This document shows, in pieces, positions 17,249 through 26,298 of a stretch of DNA of 40,437 nt (its first letter is position 1; every line of letters starts with the position of its first letter). The position numbers and the translations under genes were made by a program. The notes below the pieces were generated by a model. The model saw only the letters and a list, made by a program, of their open reading frames with translations, had not been told where the DNA came from and did no database searches. The DNA is from Komagataeibacter melomenusus (GTDB lineage: Bacteria > Pseudomonadota > Alphaproteobacteria > Acetobacterales > Acetobacteraceae), in contig NZ_JABJWC010000032.1 of the NCBI RefSeq assembly GCF_013155395.1, forward strand, positions 1 to 40,437. The letters are read 5' to 3'.

Positions 17249-17434
17249 ATGACCCCTGCAGTTGACACGATCGCCCCGTCTGCCGCGGCTTCATCCATCG
17301 CAGCCGGTGCCGTTCCGTTAATTACGGATGAAATTCCGACCCGCTCCCAGACCACGCGGATGATCCATGCCCGTCACCGCCGCGCGCTGCTCGATTATGC
17401 CCGCACGCTTGATACCGCAGCCGACCCGTCCTGA
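17249..17434 (+). CDS. Small hypothetical protein
   Basis: ATG at 17249 with GGAA eight bases upstream gives 61 residues; a TTG at 17225 would add eight. The first half is Ala/Ser/Thr-rich and low in complexity, the second half basic with MIHARHRRALLDYARTLDTAAD, likely one amphipathic helix. No signal peptide, membrane helix or cysteine is seen. I do not recognise a family. It is isolated, preceded by a long AT-rich region and followed by an intrinsic terminator candidate, which supports its being a real transcription unit. Confidence 0.55.
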   Translation: MTPAVDTIAPSAAASSIAAGAVPLITDEIPTRSQTTRMIHARHRRALLDYARTLDTAADPS

Positions 17435-17474
17435 TCCTTCGCCTACCTGAAGCCGAATCGCTTACGGCAACCAC

Positions 17475-17502
17475 GACAAAAATCAAACTTTGTCATTTTT
17501 TA
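17475..17502 (+). terminator. Candidate intrinsic terminator of the small gene
   Basis: Stem GACAAA (17475-17480) pairs with TTTGTC (17489-17494), followed by ATTTTTT. It lies about 40 bases after the stop at 17434 and overlaps the end of the opposite Nudix gene. The stem is short and AT-rich, so the call is moderate. Confidence 0.5.
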
Positions 17503-17924
17503 CAATTCAGGGTTGCCCGAAGGGCCAGTGCCTCCACCGCATGGCGGGTGGGAGTCGTCAATTGCTCCGGCAGGGAATCCAGCGCAAACCAGCGCGGCCC
17601 CTCATGCCTGTCCGGCTCCATCAGCCGTGGCGTGCCCTGCCAGGACGTGACCAGATAAACCGGGGAAACCCAGAAATGCCCCGCCGTGGTGTCGTGTTCC
17701 TCCACCAGGCATAAAAATTCGGGGGCCTTTACGTTCAGCCCCACTTCCTCCGCAATTTCGCGCGCCATCGCCTGGCAGGTCGTCTCAAGCGCCTCCACCT
17801 TGCCACCGGGCAGGCCCCAGCACCCCGCCTGCGGCTGGCGCAGGCGCCTGAGCAGCAGGATGCGCCCTTCCCCATCGATAATGGCAGCGCCACACCCCAC
17901 GCGCGGGCCGGTCTGTCCGGTCAT
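17493..17924 (-). CDS. Nudix hydrolase
   Basis: The start at 17924 follows AAAGGA by eight bases and gives 143 residues; ATG 17933 is an alternative. The Nudix box spans residues 41-63 (G41, E47, REIAEE at 55-60, G62) with all metal-binding residues present. An LLLLRR strand precedes it and a HFWVSPVYLV strand follows, as in MutT-like ADP-ribose or nucleotide pyrophosphatases. It cleaves a nucleoside diphosphate linked to another moiety; the substrate is not predictable. It lies about 90 bases beyond the end of pdc on the same strand, separated by a hairpin. Confidence 0.88.
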   Translation of the reverse strand: MTGQTGPRVGCGAAIIDGEGRILLLRRLRQPQAGCWGLPGGKVEALETTCQAMAREIAEEVGLNVKAPEFLCLVEEHDTTAGHFWVSPVYLVTSWQGTPRLMEPDRHEGPRWFALDSLPEQLTTPTRHAVEALALRATLNCKK

Positions 17925-17962
17925 ATCGGGCATCCTTTCATGGTTGAGGCCCGCCCCATACA

Positions 17963-17997
17963 GCAAGGGGGCGCCCGAAGGCACCCCCCGCCCTTGC
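17963..17997 (-). terminator. Hairpin after pdc, possible terminator
   Basis: GCAAGGG (17963-17969) pairs with CCCTTGC (17991-17997), with more GC pairs inside and a CGAA loop. It starts 21 bases after the pdc stop. It lacks a T-run on the minus strand, so it may be a weak or Rho-assisted terminator, or an mRNA 3'-end stabiliser. A second small palindrome, AGGCGT-AA-ACGCCT (18005-18018), ends on the pdc stop codon. Confidence 0.4.
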
Positions 17998-18017
17998 AGC
18001 CATAAGGCGTAAACGCC

Positions 18018-19712
18018 TCAGCGCGCGGCAGGCGGCCGGGCGTTGGCAGTCGCAACGCGCCGCCCCCACGAGATCAGGTCGCTCGTGCAGTCATCACGGT
18101 CGATCTGGCATTCGATCAGGGTCGGGCCTTCCTTGTTGGCCAGGGCTGCGGCAATCGCCTTTTCCATCTCCGCACCCGTGGTGGCGCGGAAGCCCAGCCC
18201 GTGGCCGTCCTCGGCGTTGAACACCTTCATCAGCCCGGCATAATCCCAGTTCTTGATGTTGTTGTACGGACCATCATGAATCTGGACTTCGATGGTGTAG
18301 CCCCGGTTATTGACCAGGAAGATGATGACCGGCAGCCTGAGCCGCACCATCTGGGCCACTTCCTGCGCGGTCAGCTGGAAGGAGCCATCGCCGATCATGG
18401 CAATGATCCGCCGCTCGGGCGCGGCCACGGCATAACCGAAGGTGGCAGGCACGGACCAGCCGATATGGCCCCACTGCATCTCCAGTTCCACCCGCGCGCC
18501 ACGCGGCAGCTTCATCTGCATGGCGTTGAACCACGAATCGCCCGTCTCGGCGATGACCGAGGTGTTCGATGTCAGCAACGCCTGGATCTGGCGCGCCATC
18601 TCGGCGCGCACCAGCGGGGCATCGGGGGCTGCCGGGGCCACGGCAGCCACGGGGGTTTTGATGCGGTTGTATTCAACCAGCGTCGCATCCTTTTTGGGCT
18701 GGCCCTTGAGGCGGGCAATCAGCGCATCGATCACGTCGCGCAGGTGTACGCCATCATATGTCGTGCCCGCCGCCTCGATATGCCGCGCCTCCATCAGCGC
18801 CACGTTGTCGCCCCTGGGCCACGCGGTCCAGCCAACGGTGGAGTAATCATTGAATACCGGGGTCAGGCACAGCACGCCATCCGCCCAGTCAAAGATCTGC
18901 TGCGCGCCGGGGCTGCTCACATCGCCCCAGTAGGTGCCGGCATAGGCCGGGTGATCCTCGGGAAAGAAGCTCTTGGCCGCCGCCATGCTCACCACGGCGC
19001 AGCCCAGCGCATCGGCCAGGCGGATGGCCGCTTCCTCGCAGCCTGCGGCGCGCAGGCGGCTGCCAACCAGAATGATGGGCTTCTTGCGCGCATCGAGGAA
19101 ACGGGCCAGCGCGTCAACCGCGACCTCCAGCGTGGCGGGGTCGGAGGGTACATCGGCCAGGATGGCACTGACCGGGCCGGGGCGCGAACAGGGCTGGGCC
19201 GAGACGTTGCACGCAATCTCGATATAGGCAGGCTTCTTCTCGCGCAGCGCCGTGCGGATGGCGTGGTCGATCTGCACCGGCGCGTGCTCGGCGGCGGTGA
19301 TGGACACGGCGGCACAGGTCAGGCGCTTTGCAATTTCAAGCTGGTAGCCATAATCCGGCGTGCCGGTGGTGTGGTGCAGGATGTGCCCGCTGCCGTGGTC
19401 GTTTGAATTGGGCGCGCCCGAGATCAGGATGACCGGCAGGTTCTCGGCATAGGCGCCGCCAATGGCGTTGAGTGCTGAAAGCGCGCCCACGCTGAAGGTG
19501 ACAACCGCAGCGCCCGCCCCGTTGGCGCGGGCATAGCCCTCGGCGCTGAAGCCGCAGTTCAGTTCATTGCAGCAATAGACCTGGCGCAGGCCCTCGATTT
19601 CAAGAAGCTGGTCGAGCAGGACGAGATTGTAGTCACCCGCCACCGCGAAATGGTCCTTGAGCCCGATCTGCGCCAGGCGTTCACCAAGGTAATGGCCAAC
19701 TGTATATGTCAT
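18018..19712 (-). CDS. pdc: Pyruvate decarboxylase
   Basis: The start at 19712 follows AAGGAA and gives 564 residues, close to the Zymomonas and Acetobacter enzymes. It decarboxylates pyruvate to acetaldehyde with thiamine diphosphate and magnesium. Catalytic residues fall at the positions known from Zymomonas: D27 in VAGDYN, E50 in CCNELNCG, H113-H114 in LHHTTG, plus the late Glu in [13 protein letters not shown]. The cofactor motif is GDGSFQ followed by NNRGY. Bacterial Pdc is rare and typical of acetic acid bacteria, where it routes lactate-derived pyruvate to acetaldehyde and acetate. It lies 128 bases downstream of dld on the same strand, fitting a shared lactate-using role. Confidence 0.96.
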   Translation of the reverse strand: MTYTVGHYLGERLAQIGLKDHFAVAGDYNLVLLDQLLEIEGLRQVYCCNELNCGFSAEGYARANGAGAAVVTFSVGALSALNAIGGAYAENLPVILISGAPNSNDHGSGHILHHTTGTPDYGYQLEIAKRLTCAAVSITAAEHAPVQIDHAIRTALREKKPAYIEIACNVSAQPCSRPGPVSAILADVPSDPATLEVAVDALARFLDARKKPIILVGSRLRAAGCEEAAIRLADALGCAVVSMAAAKSFFPEDHPAYAGTYWGDVSSPGAQQIFDWADGVLCLTPVFNDYSTVGWTAWPRGDNVALMEARHIEAAGTTYDGVHLRDVIDALIARLKGQPKKDATLVEYNRIKTPVAAVAPAAPDAPLVRAEMARQIQALLTSNTSVIAETGDSWFNAMQMKLPRGARVELEMQWGHIGWSVPATFGYAVAAPERRIIAMIGDGSFQLTAQEVAQMVRLRLPVIIFLVNNRGYTIEVQIHDGPYNNIKNWDYAGLMKVFNAEDGHGLGFRATTGAEMEKAIAAALANKEGPTLIECQIDRDDCTSDLISWGRRVATANARPPAAR

Positions 19713-19760
19713 TATGACGAATTTCCTTCCCTTGCGTGGCAGGCGCGGCAGGCCGCGCCC

Positions 19761-19807
19761 CTCCCCCGGCAGGGGGAGAACCCACATGAATGGCCCGCAG
19801 CCGGGCC
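19761..19807. other. Two GC-rich hairpins between dld and pdc
   Basis: CTCCCCC-GGCA-GGGGGAG (19761-19778) and GGCCCG-CAGC-CGGGCC (19792-19807) sit in the 128-base gap. Neither has a T-run on the minus strand. They may attenuate or stabilise the dld-pdc transcript, or separate the units. Confidence 0.35.
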
Positions 19808-19840
19808 ATCATGCCAAAAGCACGGCAAGGCTTTCGTGCC

Positions 19841-21574
19841 TTATCCTACGCTTTCGGCAACCCAGTTCCGGCGCTTGGTCGCCTGACCAATGCCGGGATT
19901 GAAACAGTTGCACGGGTCAAGCTGGCGGTAATGGGCCAGCACGTCCTCGGGTGCCTGGTAGAGATGACCGAAATTATGTTCCGCCGGGTAGCGCGCGCCG
20001 CGCCTGTCCAGGCCGGGCAGCATGCGGTGCTCGAGCGCGACACAGTCATAACCCTTACGCACCACGTAATCCTGATGCATCACGTGGCACAGGAAATGGC
20101 CGTAGTACAGCTTGACGATGATCTCGTCCTCGATGTCCTTGGGCAGCACCTCGAACCACGCGCGGTCATTGCGGCGCAGCGCCACGTCAAGGGCCACGAT
20201 ATTCTCGGTCGTGTCGGTATGGACATTGCGGTACCGCACGGCGGCACCGGCGGCGGCAAAGCGGTGCAGGAAGGCCTTGGCCCCTTCATCGGGCGTGCAT
20301 TCAAAGAATTCGCCCTCATGCGTGGCGAAATGGCTCTTGAGGAAGTCACGCGCCTCCTGCGCGCCCGAGGCGCTGACCTTGAGCATGAGGTGATGCTCGA
20401 AGCGGTCGCGATAGTCACGCATGCGCGCGGGCAGGTGCTGCGGAAAGAAGTGGCTCATGAACTGCATGAACCGGTCGCTGAAATGCTTGGGCAGGAAGCC
20501 GATCCTGTCCGCGATGCGGTCGAACGCATTTTTCATGGCGAACATGGCGGGCAGGCGGCTGGTGCCGATCATGCGGATGATGACGAAGGTGTCCTTGCCG
20601 TATTTCTCGGCAATGTTGAACGCATCGCGGTGCAGGTATTCGCCCGCGATCGGCAGTTCCTTGAATTCCGACAGGATATGGCGGCGCACATCTTCAAGCA
20701 CATCGGTCTGGTTGGTGCCCATGTAGAAGACGACCGGGTCCTTTTCCGCCTCGAACGTGTCAAGCCGCACGGCAAACAGGCCAAGCTTGCCCGCGCAGCC
20801 TGCGCCTTCGTGCAGGCGCTGCAGGTCGGCGTTGAAGCGGGCCGGCGTATCGGCGTTCACATCGCGCACATGGGTGGCGTAGCCATCATCATGCCCGCGG
20901 CCTGCGTGCCAGTTGATGCTGGCATCGGGGAAGTTGCCTTCCTCCGCGCGCCTGAGGATGTCCTCGGGGTCGGCGCCAAGCTCGATGCCGAGATGGTTGA
21001 CAAGCTGCAGTTCGCCCTGCGGCGAGACCTGGGCAAACAGCGCCATGTCGGTATAGGCCGGGCCGCGCCGCACCAGCGCGCCGCCCGAGTTGTTGCTGAC
21101 CCCGCCAAACACCGAGGCCCCGATGCACGATGAGCCAATGACCGAATGCGGCTCGCGCCCGATGGGCTTGAGCATGGTCTCGAGCTGGTCGAGCGTGGCA
21201 CCGGGCAGGCACACCACCTGCTTGCCGCCGCCAATGAGGTGGATCGTGCGCATGCGCATGCTGTGCACGATCACGATATCGCGGTCATAGGTATTGCCAT
21301 CGGGCGTGGAGCCGCCGGTCAGCCCGGTATTGGCCGCCTGCATGATCACGATCACGCCCGCCTTCACGCAGGCCTGCAGCACGCGCCACTGCTCCACCAG
21401 CGAGCCGGGCATGACAACCGCAAGGGCACGCCCCTCGCCAAAGCGGAACCCCCGCCGGTAGGGCAGGGTCGCGCCTTCCTCGGTCAGTACATGGTGGTTG
21501 CCCACGATCTGCTGGAGTTCCGTAACCAGTTGCGCGCCCGTTGTGGATGCCATGTCCTGTGCCGCTTTCAGCAT
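19841..21574 (-). CDS. dld: D-lactate dehydrogenase, quinone-dependent (Dld type)
   Basis: The start at 21574 follows AGGGAAAG and gives 577 residues, matching E. coli Dld (571). It oxidises D-lactate to pyruvate at the inner membrane and passes electrons from FAD to ubiquinone. The FAD-binding (PCMH) half has RRGFRFGEG, MPGSLVEQWRVLQAC, ANTGLTGGSTPDGN and GSSCIGASVFGGVSNNSGG. The C-terminal half is the membrane-binding domain of Dld, with many Arg/Phe/His and ends GHLYQAPEDVLAHY, CNCFNPGIG. The gene lies between alsS and pdc, so its product feeds both pyruvate-consuming enzymes. Confidence 0.93.
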   Translation of the reverse strand: MLKAAQDMASTTGAQLVTELQQIVGNHHVLTEEGATLPYRRGFRFGEGRALAVVMPGSLVEQWRVLQACVKAGVIVIMQAANTGLTGGSTPDGNTYDRDIVIVHSMRMRTIHLIGGGKQVVCLPGATLDQLETMLKPIGREPHSVIGSSCIGASVFGGVSNNSGGALVRRGPAYTDMALFAQVSPQGELQLVNHLGIELGADPEDILRRAEEGNFPDASINWHAGRGHDDGYATHVRDVNADTPARFNADLQRLHEGAGCAGKLGLFAVRLDTFEAEKDPVVFYMGTNQTDVLEDVRRHILSEFKELPIAGEYLHRDAFNIAEKYGKDTFVIIRMIGTSRLPAMFAMKNAFDRIADRIGFLPKHFSDRFMQFMSHFFPQHLPARMRDYRDRFEHHLMLKVSASGAQEARDFLKSHFATHEGEFFECTPDEGAKAFLHRFAAAGAAVRYRNVHTDTTENIVALDVALRRNDRAWFEVLPKDIEDEIIVKLYYGHFLCHVMHQDYVVRKGYDCVALEHRMLPGLDRRGARYPAEHNFGHLYQAPEDVLAHYRQLDPCNCFNPGIGQATKRRNWVAESVG

Positions 21575-21719
21575 TTTTACTTTCCCTCGATGCCATTTCC
21601 TCACGCCCGCGTGCCTGTTCCGGCCTGGGGGCATTCGTGAAATGATGTTTTGTAGTCTGGCATGTTCCGCATCGGGCGACGTGCGCATAAAATGCTGAGG
21701 TCGCATGCCCAAACAGAAC

Positions 21720-21750
21720 GGCCCGCCCGCCGGTCAGGGCGTGGCGGGCC
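21720..21750 (-). terminator. Hairpin between alsS and dld, possible terminator
   Basis: GGCCCGCC (21720-21727) pairs with GGCGGGCC (21743-21750), a perfect eight-base stem with a 15-base loop. On the minus strand it comes 27 bases after the alsS stop and is followed by GTTCTGTTT, a weak U-tract. It may separate alsD-alsS from dld-pdc or only reduce read-through. Confidence 0.45.
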
Positions 21751-21776
21751 GGTTTTACAGTACGCCGGGCCGGGTC

Positions 21777-23468
21777 TTACGCTGCGGCCGAGGTCTCGCC
21801 AAGGGTTGCCAGCGGCTTCATGAGCAGGTGGTTCTGCGAGTAATCCACCGGCACCGAGATCACCACCGGGCCTTCAATGTCCATGGCCTCGCGCAGCGCA
21901 CCAGCCACGCCATCGGCGGAATGGACGGCAATGCCGTGGGCACCGCAGGAGCGGGCGAACATGGCAAAGTCGATCGGCCCGAAATCCACGCCCGAGCCAC
22001 GACCGTACTTCTTCTTCTCCTGCATCTCGACCATGTTGTAGGCCTGATCGACCCAGACCATGTGGATGAGGTTGCACTTCAGCCGTACCGCCGTTTCCAG
22101 CTCCATGCACGACATCATGAACCCGCCATCGCCCGAAATCGAGATGACCTTCTGCCCCGGGTTGACCAGGCTTGCGGCAATGCCCCACGGCAGGCCCACG
22201 CCCATGGTCTGCTGTCCGTTGCTGATCAGCATCTGGCGCGCGCGGAAGGACAGCAGGTAGCGCGCCAGCCAGATGTGGAAGGTGCCCATGTCGAGGCACA
22301 TCGTCACGTCCGGGGTCACGAACTGCTCAAGCTCGCGCACGATCTGCAGCGGGTGAACGGCGGTGTTCGAGGTGCTGCGCGCGCCCGACAGGGCGGCAAG
22401 GCGGGTGGCATGGTACTGGTTCAGGATCTCTTCAAGCTGCGGCGCGCGCGCAAGCTTGCCTGCCTGGGTCGCCAGCGCCTTGACCGAAGCCGCGATGTCA
22501 CCAACCAGTTCCACCGCCGGGTCGTAATGCGTGTCAAGCTCGGCGGCCACCACATCGACATGCACGATCTTGCGGCCGTTATCGACATTCCACAGCCACG
22601 GGTCATATTCGATCGGGTTGTAGCCGATCGAGATCACGAGGTCGGCCTCATGCAGCAACTGGTCGCCCGGCTGGTTGCGGAACAGACCCACGCGGCCACC
22701 AAAGCGGCCCGACAGTTCCTGCGACACCGCACCGGCGGCCTGATAGGTGCCAATGACCGGCACGCCCGTGGTCGCCACCAGCGCGCGCACCGCATCGGAC
22801 ACGTCGGGGCGGCTGGCCAGCAGGCCGAGCAGGATGACCGGACGCTTCGCCTTGCGGATCAGGCCCAGCGCCTCGTTGATGGCCTCGGCCGGGGCCGCGC
22901 CATTTTTGGGCAGCTCACGCCCGGCCAGCACCTTGCCTTCCGCCGGCATGGACAGGATATCCATCGGCGTGCTGACGAAGGCGGCACCCGGGCGGCCGCT
23001 CTCGGCAAAGCGCAGCGCGTTGGCAATGGATTCGGACACCGCGGCAGGCGACGTGATTTCCGCGCTGTATTTGGTGATCGGCTGGAACAGGGCCACCGTG
23101 TCCATGCTCTGGTGGGTCAGCTTCAGGCGGTCGGCCAGCTTCACCGCGCCACCAATGGCCAGCACCGGGTCGCCTTCTGAGTTGGCGGTGGCGAGGCCGG
23201 TCACGAAATTCGAGGCGCCGGGGCCGGAAGTGGCGATGGCCACACCGGCCTTGCCGGTCAGGCGGCCGATGCCACCGGCAATGAAGGCGGCATTCTGCTC
23301 ATGGCGGGTCACCACCGTCTCGATCGGGCTGTCGACGAGCGCATCGAACAGGCGGTCCACCTTCGCACCCGGAATGCCGAATACGTGGGTCGTGCCGTGC
23401 GCCACGAGGTTGCGCACGATCATGTCCGCCCCGCACTCAGGCGCGGCCGATTGGGTCTTGTCAGTCAT
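21777..23468 (-). CDS. alsS: Acetolactate synthase, catabolic type
   Basis: The product is 563 residues, close to Bacillus AlsS. It condenses two pyruvate to 2-acetolactate and carbon dioxide with thiamine diphosphate. Visible motifs are the cofactor-activating Glu in TRHEQNAAFIAGG, the ATSGPGASNF stretch, and the diphosphate site SGDGGFMMSCMELETA with the later Asn in DQAYNMVEMQ. The pairing with an acetolactate decarboxylase gene 75 bases upstream in transcription order, and no small regulatory subunit nearby, argues for acetoin formation rather than valine synthesis. It would lower acid stress by turning pyruvate into neutral acetoin. Confidence 0.93.
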   Translation of the reverse strand: MTDKTQSAAPECGADMIVRNLVAHGTTHVFGIPGAKVDRLFDALVDSPIETVVTRHEQNAAFIAGGIGRLTGKAGVAIATSGPGASNFVTGLATANSEGDPVLAIGGAVKLADRLKLTHQSMDTVALFQPITKYSAEITSPAAVSESIANALRFAESGRPGAAFVSTPMDILSMPAEGKVLAGRELPKNGAAPAEAINEALGLIRKAKRPVILLGLLASRPDVSDAVRALVATTGVPVIGTYQAAGAVSQELSGRFGGRVGLFRNQPGDQLLHEADLVISIGYNPIEYDPWLWNVDNGRKIVHVDVVAAELDTHYDPAVELVGDIAASVKALATQAGKLARAPQLEEILNQYHATRLAALSGARSTSNTAVHPLQIVRELEQFVTPDVTMCLDMGTFHIWLARYLLSFRARQMLISNGQQTMGVGLPWGIAASLVNPGQKVISISGDGGFMMSCMELETAVRLKCNLIHMVWVDQAYNMVEMQEKKKYGRGSGVDFGPIDFAMFARSCGAHGIAVHSADGVAGALREAMDIEGPVVISVPVDYSQNHLLMKPLATLGETSAAA

Positions 23469-23543
23469 TGTTTCAGCGATCCTGAAAGATTATTGCCGCA
23501 GCCTTGGCTGCCGGGCAGGGTAGTGACGGGAGGGGCAAGCCCC

Positions 23544-24329
23544 TCAACCGCCCTCGGCCACGCGAATGGCCTCGTGAATGTTCTCGGGTGAAAGATTGGC
23601 CTTCGCGAACTGCTCGGTGCGGGGCAACTGGATCTCGACATCGGAGATGATGCCCACTTCAAGCTTGCCCTTGAGCACGGCGTAATCGGTCAGGTGGCCG
23701 CCACGGCGGCTGTCTTCGGTCAGGAAGTGCAGGTGATAGCCCGCCACGTTGACACCCTGCATGTAGCCCGGCGTGCGGAAGCCGAGCATGGTGCCCGTGG
23801 CGGCGCCAAGCTGCATGGTGGGCTGGCGCGCCACGACCTCGAGCATGGGCGGGTAGGGCTGGCACTGGCAGAACACGGTGCGCGTCTCGACACGCTCGAA
23901 CAGGCCGGTAAAGCGCACGGCGGCAAACAGGTTGGGGTTGTTGACCAGCCGGTCGACAATCGCCTCGAAGCCTTCCTTGTCCTGCGCGGTGTCGATCATG
24001 TACTCCTTCTCCGGGTTGAAGAAGGTGACGCAGGCGAACGGGGTCTTGAGGTCGCCCGGCACGCGACCGGCCTGGCCATCGGCGCGGAACTGGTGGATGA
24101 CGCTGTCATTGACGATCATCTCGCCATCGAGCGCGTTGAACGTGCCGAGGCCGAAATTGCCGTGCAGCAGCAGTTCGTCAAGCGTGGTTTCCCCATCATA
24201 GACGGCATCGAGCAGTGCGGCCATGGTGGAGGTCTGGTACAGGCGGTTCATGCGCGGACGCACGCCCGTCGCGTCAACGGCGCTGGAGCGGGTATCGATA
24301 TCGCCTACCGAGTAGCATTTCAGCTTCAA
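23544..24329 (-). CDS. alsD: Alpha-acetolactate decarboxylase, TTG start
   Basis: The start is taken as TTG at 24329, nine bases after AGGAG (24339-24343); another TTG at 24347 has no ribosome site. The product is 261 residues. The zinc ligands are H199, H201 and H212 (H-x-H then ten residues and H, in GYHLHFLTEDSRRGGH), the same spacing as the Bacillus enzyme. It decarboxylates acetolactate to acetoin in the cytoplasm. It is the first gene of the unit with alsS. Rare start codons lower translation and may set the AlsD to AlsS ratio. No LysR-type alsR gene is next to it. Confidence 0.94.
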   Translation of the reverse strand: MKLKCYSVGDIDTRSSAVDATGVRPRMNRLYQTSTMAALLDAVYDGETTLDELLLHGNFGLGTFNALDGEMIVNDSVIHQFRADGQAGRVPGDLKTPFACVTFFNPEKEYMIDTAQDKEGFEAIVDRLVNNPNLFAAVRFTGLFERVETRTVFCQCQPYPPMLEVVARQPTMQLGAATGTMLGFRTPGYMQGVNVAGYHLHFLTEDSRRGGHLTDYAVLKGKLEVGIISDVEIQLPRTEQFAKANLSPENIHEAIRVAEGG

Positions 24330-24570
24330 GACCTGGGTCTCCTGCAACGGGGCGGCGGCGCAGCGGCACGGCCTGCTTCCCGATCATGTGTAGATGGCAC
24401 GATGATGGTGCGGCAGGCTGGTCAGTACGTCCAATATATATTCAAGGCTATTTCCATATATAAAAAATATGGATTGGCATGACTGTAGGGCCGCTACACG
24501 GGGCTTGCCGCTTGCCCTGCCCGCGCCCCGCCTGCATTGTGAGCGCCACATGAACAGGCAGGATGACCCG
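24330..24570. promoter_or_regulatory. Divergent promoter region of alsD and the secreted-protein gene
   Basis: A short AT-rich stretch at about 24430-24475 stands out from the GC-rich surroundings. It contains an inverted repeat CCATAT-ATAAAAA-ATATGG (24454-24472) and a run of TATA on the alsD side (AATATATATT), a possible -10 region. An operator is plausible because acetoin operons are often regulated by LysR-type proteins, but none is encoded here. Confidence 0.45.
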
Positions 24571-24978
24571 ATGATGAAACCCCTCCACATGGCGCTCGCA
24601 GCCTTAAGCCTGACCGGCGTGATCGCGGGCGCTGGCGTGGCGCGCGCCGACCAGCCCGACCCCAGGCCCCCCTATGGCCCCGGCGCCTATACGGGCGACT
24701 GGACGGCGCTTGGCCTCCAGCCCGTCACCATCACCGCCAACAAGGCGGTGGGACCGGCGGCCCGGCTTTACCTGAAGCTGCCGGATTCGCTGGGCAAGAT
24801 CACGGGGCTGACGGGCCGCACCATCGAACTGAAGGTGCAGGACGAGACCTCGCTGCGTTCGGTCAATGATGACCCGCGCACCGTCTTCCGCCTGACCTCG
24901 CCCAATGCCGCCGATCTGCAGATGCAGGGCGCCAAGCCGGGCCAGAAGCTGGACCTGCCGCTCAGCCGCGCCGACTGA
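24571..24978 (+). CDS. Secreted hypothetical protein
   Basis: ATG 24571 follows AGGCAGGA by eight bases; the product is 135 residues. A Sec signal peptide (MMKPLHMALAALSLTGVIAG, cleavage probably after ARA) precedes an approximately 100-residue periplasmic domain with GPGAYTGDWTALGLQPV and LKLPDSLGKITGLTGRTIE. No cysteine is present. I do not recognise the family. It is divergent from alsD and converges on cbpM, with a strong hairpin after its stop. Confidence 0.7.
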   Translation: MMKPLHMALAALSLTGVIAGAGVARADQPDPRPPYGPGAYTGDWTALGLQPVTITANKAVGPAARLYLKLPDSLGKITGLTGRTIELKVQDETSLRSVNDDPRTVFRLTSPNAADLQMQGAKPGQKLDLPLSRAD

Positions 24979-24990
24979 TCCATAAAAAAA

Positions 24991-25020
24991 CCCCCGTGCC
25001 CGGAATGCCGGGCACGGGGG
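24991..25020 (-). terminator. Strong hairpin terminator after cbpA-cbpM
   Basis: CCCCCGTGCCCGG pairs perfectly with CCGGGCACGGGGG around an AATG loop. On the minus strand it is followed by seven T, so it is an intrinsic terminator for the chaperone genes. It lies 25 bases beyond the cbpM stop and may also slow plus-strand transcription from the secreted-protein gene. Confidence 0.85.
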
Positions 25021-25045
25021 CGGGAACGGGGCGGGCCGTGCGTCG

Positions 25046-25375
25046 TCAGTCCTGCGCGCTGGTCAGCAGGCCGCGCAGGCGCGAGCGCAGTTCGTTCTCG
25101 CGCGGGATGCTGATCGCCTCGCGCAGGCGCAGCATCTGGCGGCGGGCGGCATAAAGCTGGTCGAGCAGCGAGAGCACCACCGGCATTCCCTCGTCATTGA
25201 TGCCCATGTCATCGCGCAGTTCCAGGATCAGCCGGGCCCGCGCCTCGTCGATCTCACGAAACAGGTAATGCCCCGGCGCGCCCTCGGGTCGCAGCCAGTC
25301 GCTATCGATCCATGCCTGCACGTCGCGCTCGGGCACGTTGCCAATGCGCAGGCACAGGGTCTCGATCGTAATCAT
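25046..25375 (-). CDS. cbpM: Chaperone modulatory protein CbpM
   Basis: The product is 109 residues, mostly helical, with a MerR-like start ([29 protein letters not shown]) and a central [26 protein letters not shown] stretch that marks this family. CbpM binds the J domain of CbpA and inhibits both its co-chaperone and DNA-binding activity. It overlaps cbpA by four bases (ATGA at 25372-25375), the standard operon arrangement. Confidence 0.9.
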   Translation of the reverse strand: MITIETLCLRIGNVPERDVQAWIDSDWLRPEGAPGHYLFREIDEARARLILELRDDMGINDEGMPVVLSLLDQLYAARRQMLRLREAISIPRENELRSRLRGLLTSAQD

Positions 25376-26298
25376 GCCTTCTTGCCCTCCGCAGGCTCCG
25401 GCTTCTCGCCCGCCGTGTTGTTGCGCAGGAATTCCTCCAGCGCCGGATCAACCTTGCCCAGCGTCACCACCAGCTTGACATACAGGTTGCCCGCCTCGGT
25501 CTTGCCATGCGCCTTGACCCCGCGCCCGCGCAGGCGCAGCACGCTGCCACTGTCGGAATGGGCCGGCACGTTCATCTTCACCGCCCCCGCAGGCGTGGGA
25601 ATGGTGATGCTGCCGCCAAGCACCGCCGTTTTCAGGTCCACCGGCAGCGACATGCGGATGTCGTTGCCATCACGCGTATAGGTGCTGTCGGGCGCGACCG
25701 TGATGGTGATCAGCGCATCGCCCGCAGGGCCACCCTGCTGCCCCGGATCACCCTTGCCGCGCAGGCGCATGACCTGCCCATCGGTAATGCCGGGCGGAAT
25801 CTTCACGTCAAGCTGCGTGCTGCCGGGCAGCGTGATCCGCTCCGTGCCGCCATTGACGGAATCAAGGAAGCTCACGGTCAGCGCATACTGCCGGTCCGCC
25901 CCCTTCATCGGCCCCTGCGGCCTGCGGCGGAAGCCGCCCCCACCACCGCCGAACATGCCGAAGATGTCGCCCAGATCCTCTTCCGAGAACTGGCCGCCAC
26001 CGTAATGGAAGCCCTGCGGCCCCTCGGCATGGTCACGGTAGCCGCCGCCACCGCCAAAGCCGAAGCCTTTTTCCTGCCCGGTTTCATCGATCTCGCCCCG
26101 GTCGTAGCGCGCGCGCTGCGCCTCATCGGACAGCAGGGCGTTGGCGGCGCCCACGGCCTTGAAATGCTCCTCGGCCACCTTGTCGCCGGGGTTGAGATCG
26201 GGGTGGTACTTCTTGGCCAGCTTGCGGTAGGCCTTGCGGATATCATCCTGGCTGGCCGAGCGCGTCAGGCCGAGTACTTCGTATGGATCCTTGCTCAC
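25372..26298 (-). CDS. cbpA: DnaJ-type co-chaperone CbpA
   Basis: The product is 308 residues. The J domain (1-70) carries the HPD motif at 32-34. A Gly/Phe-rich region (about 75-130, with FGFGGGGGY and [11 protein letters not shown]) leads to the C-terminal substrate-binding halves ([32 protein letters not shown]). There is no zinc-finger CxxCxGxG block, so it is the CbpA/type II form rather than DnaJ. It activates DnaK and also associates with the nucleoid. The cbpM gene follows with a four-base overlap. Possible promoter: TTGAAG at 26396-26401 and TGTATT at 26372-26377 on the minus strand, 18 bases apart. Confidence 0.93.
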   Translation of the reverse strand: MSKDPYEVLGLTRSASQDDIRKAYRKLAKKYHPDLNPGDKVAEEHFKAVGAANALLSDEAQRARYDRGEIDETGQEKGFGFGGGGGYRDHAEGPQGFHYGGGQFSEEDLGDIFGMFGGGGGGFRRRPQGPMKGADRQYALTVSFLDSVNGGTERITLPGSTQLDVKIPPGITDGQVMRLRGKGDPGQQGGPAGDALITITVAPDSTYTRDGNDIRMSLPVDLKTAVLGGSITIPTPAGAVKMNVPAHSDSGSVLRLRGRGVKAHGKTEAGNLYVKLVVTLGKVDPALEEFLRNNTAGEKPEPAEGKKA

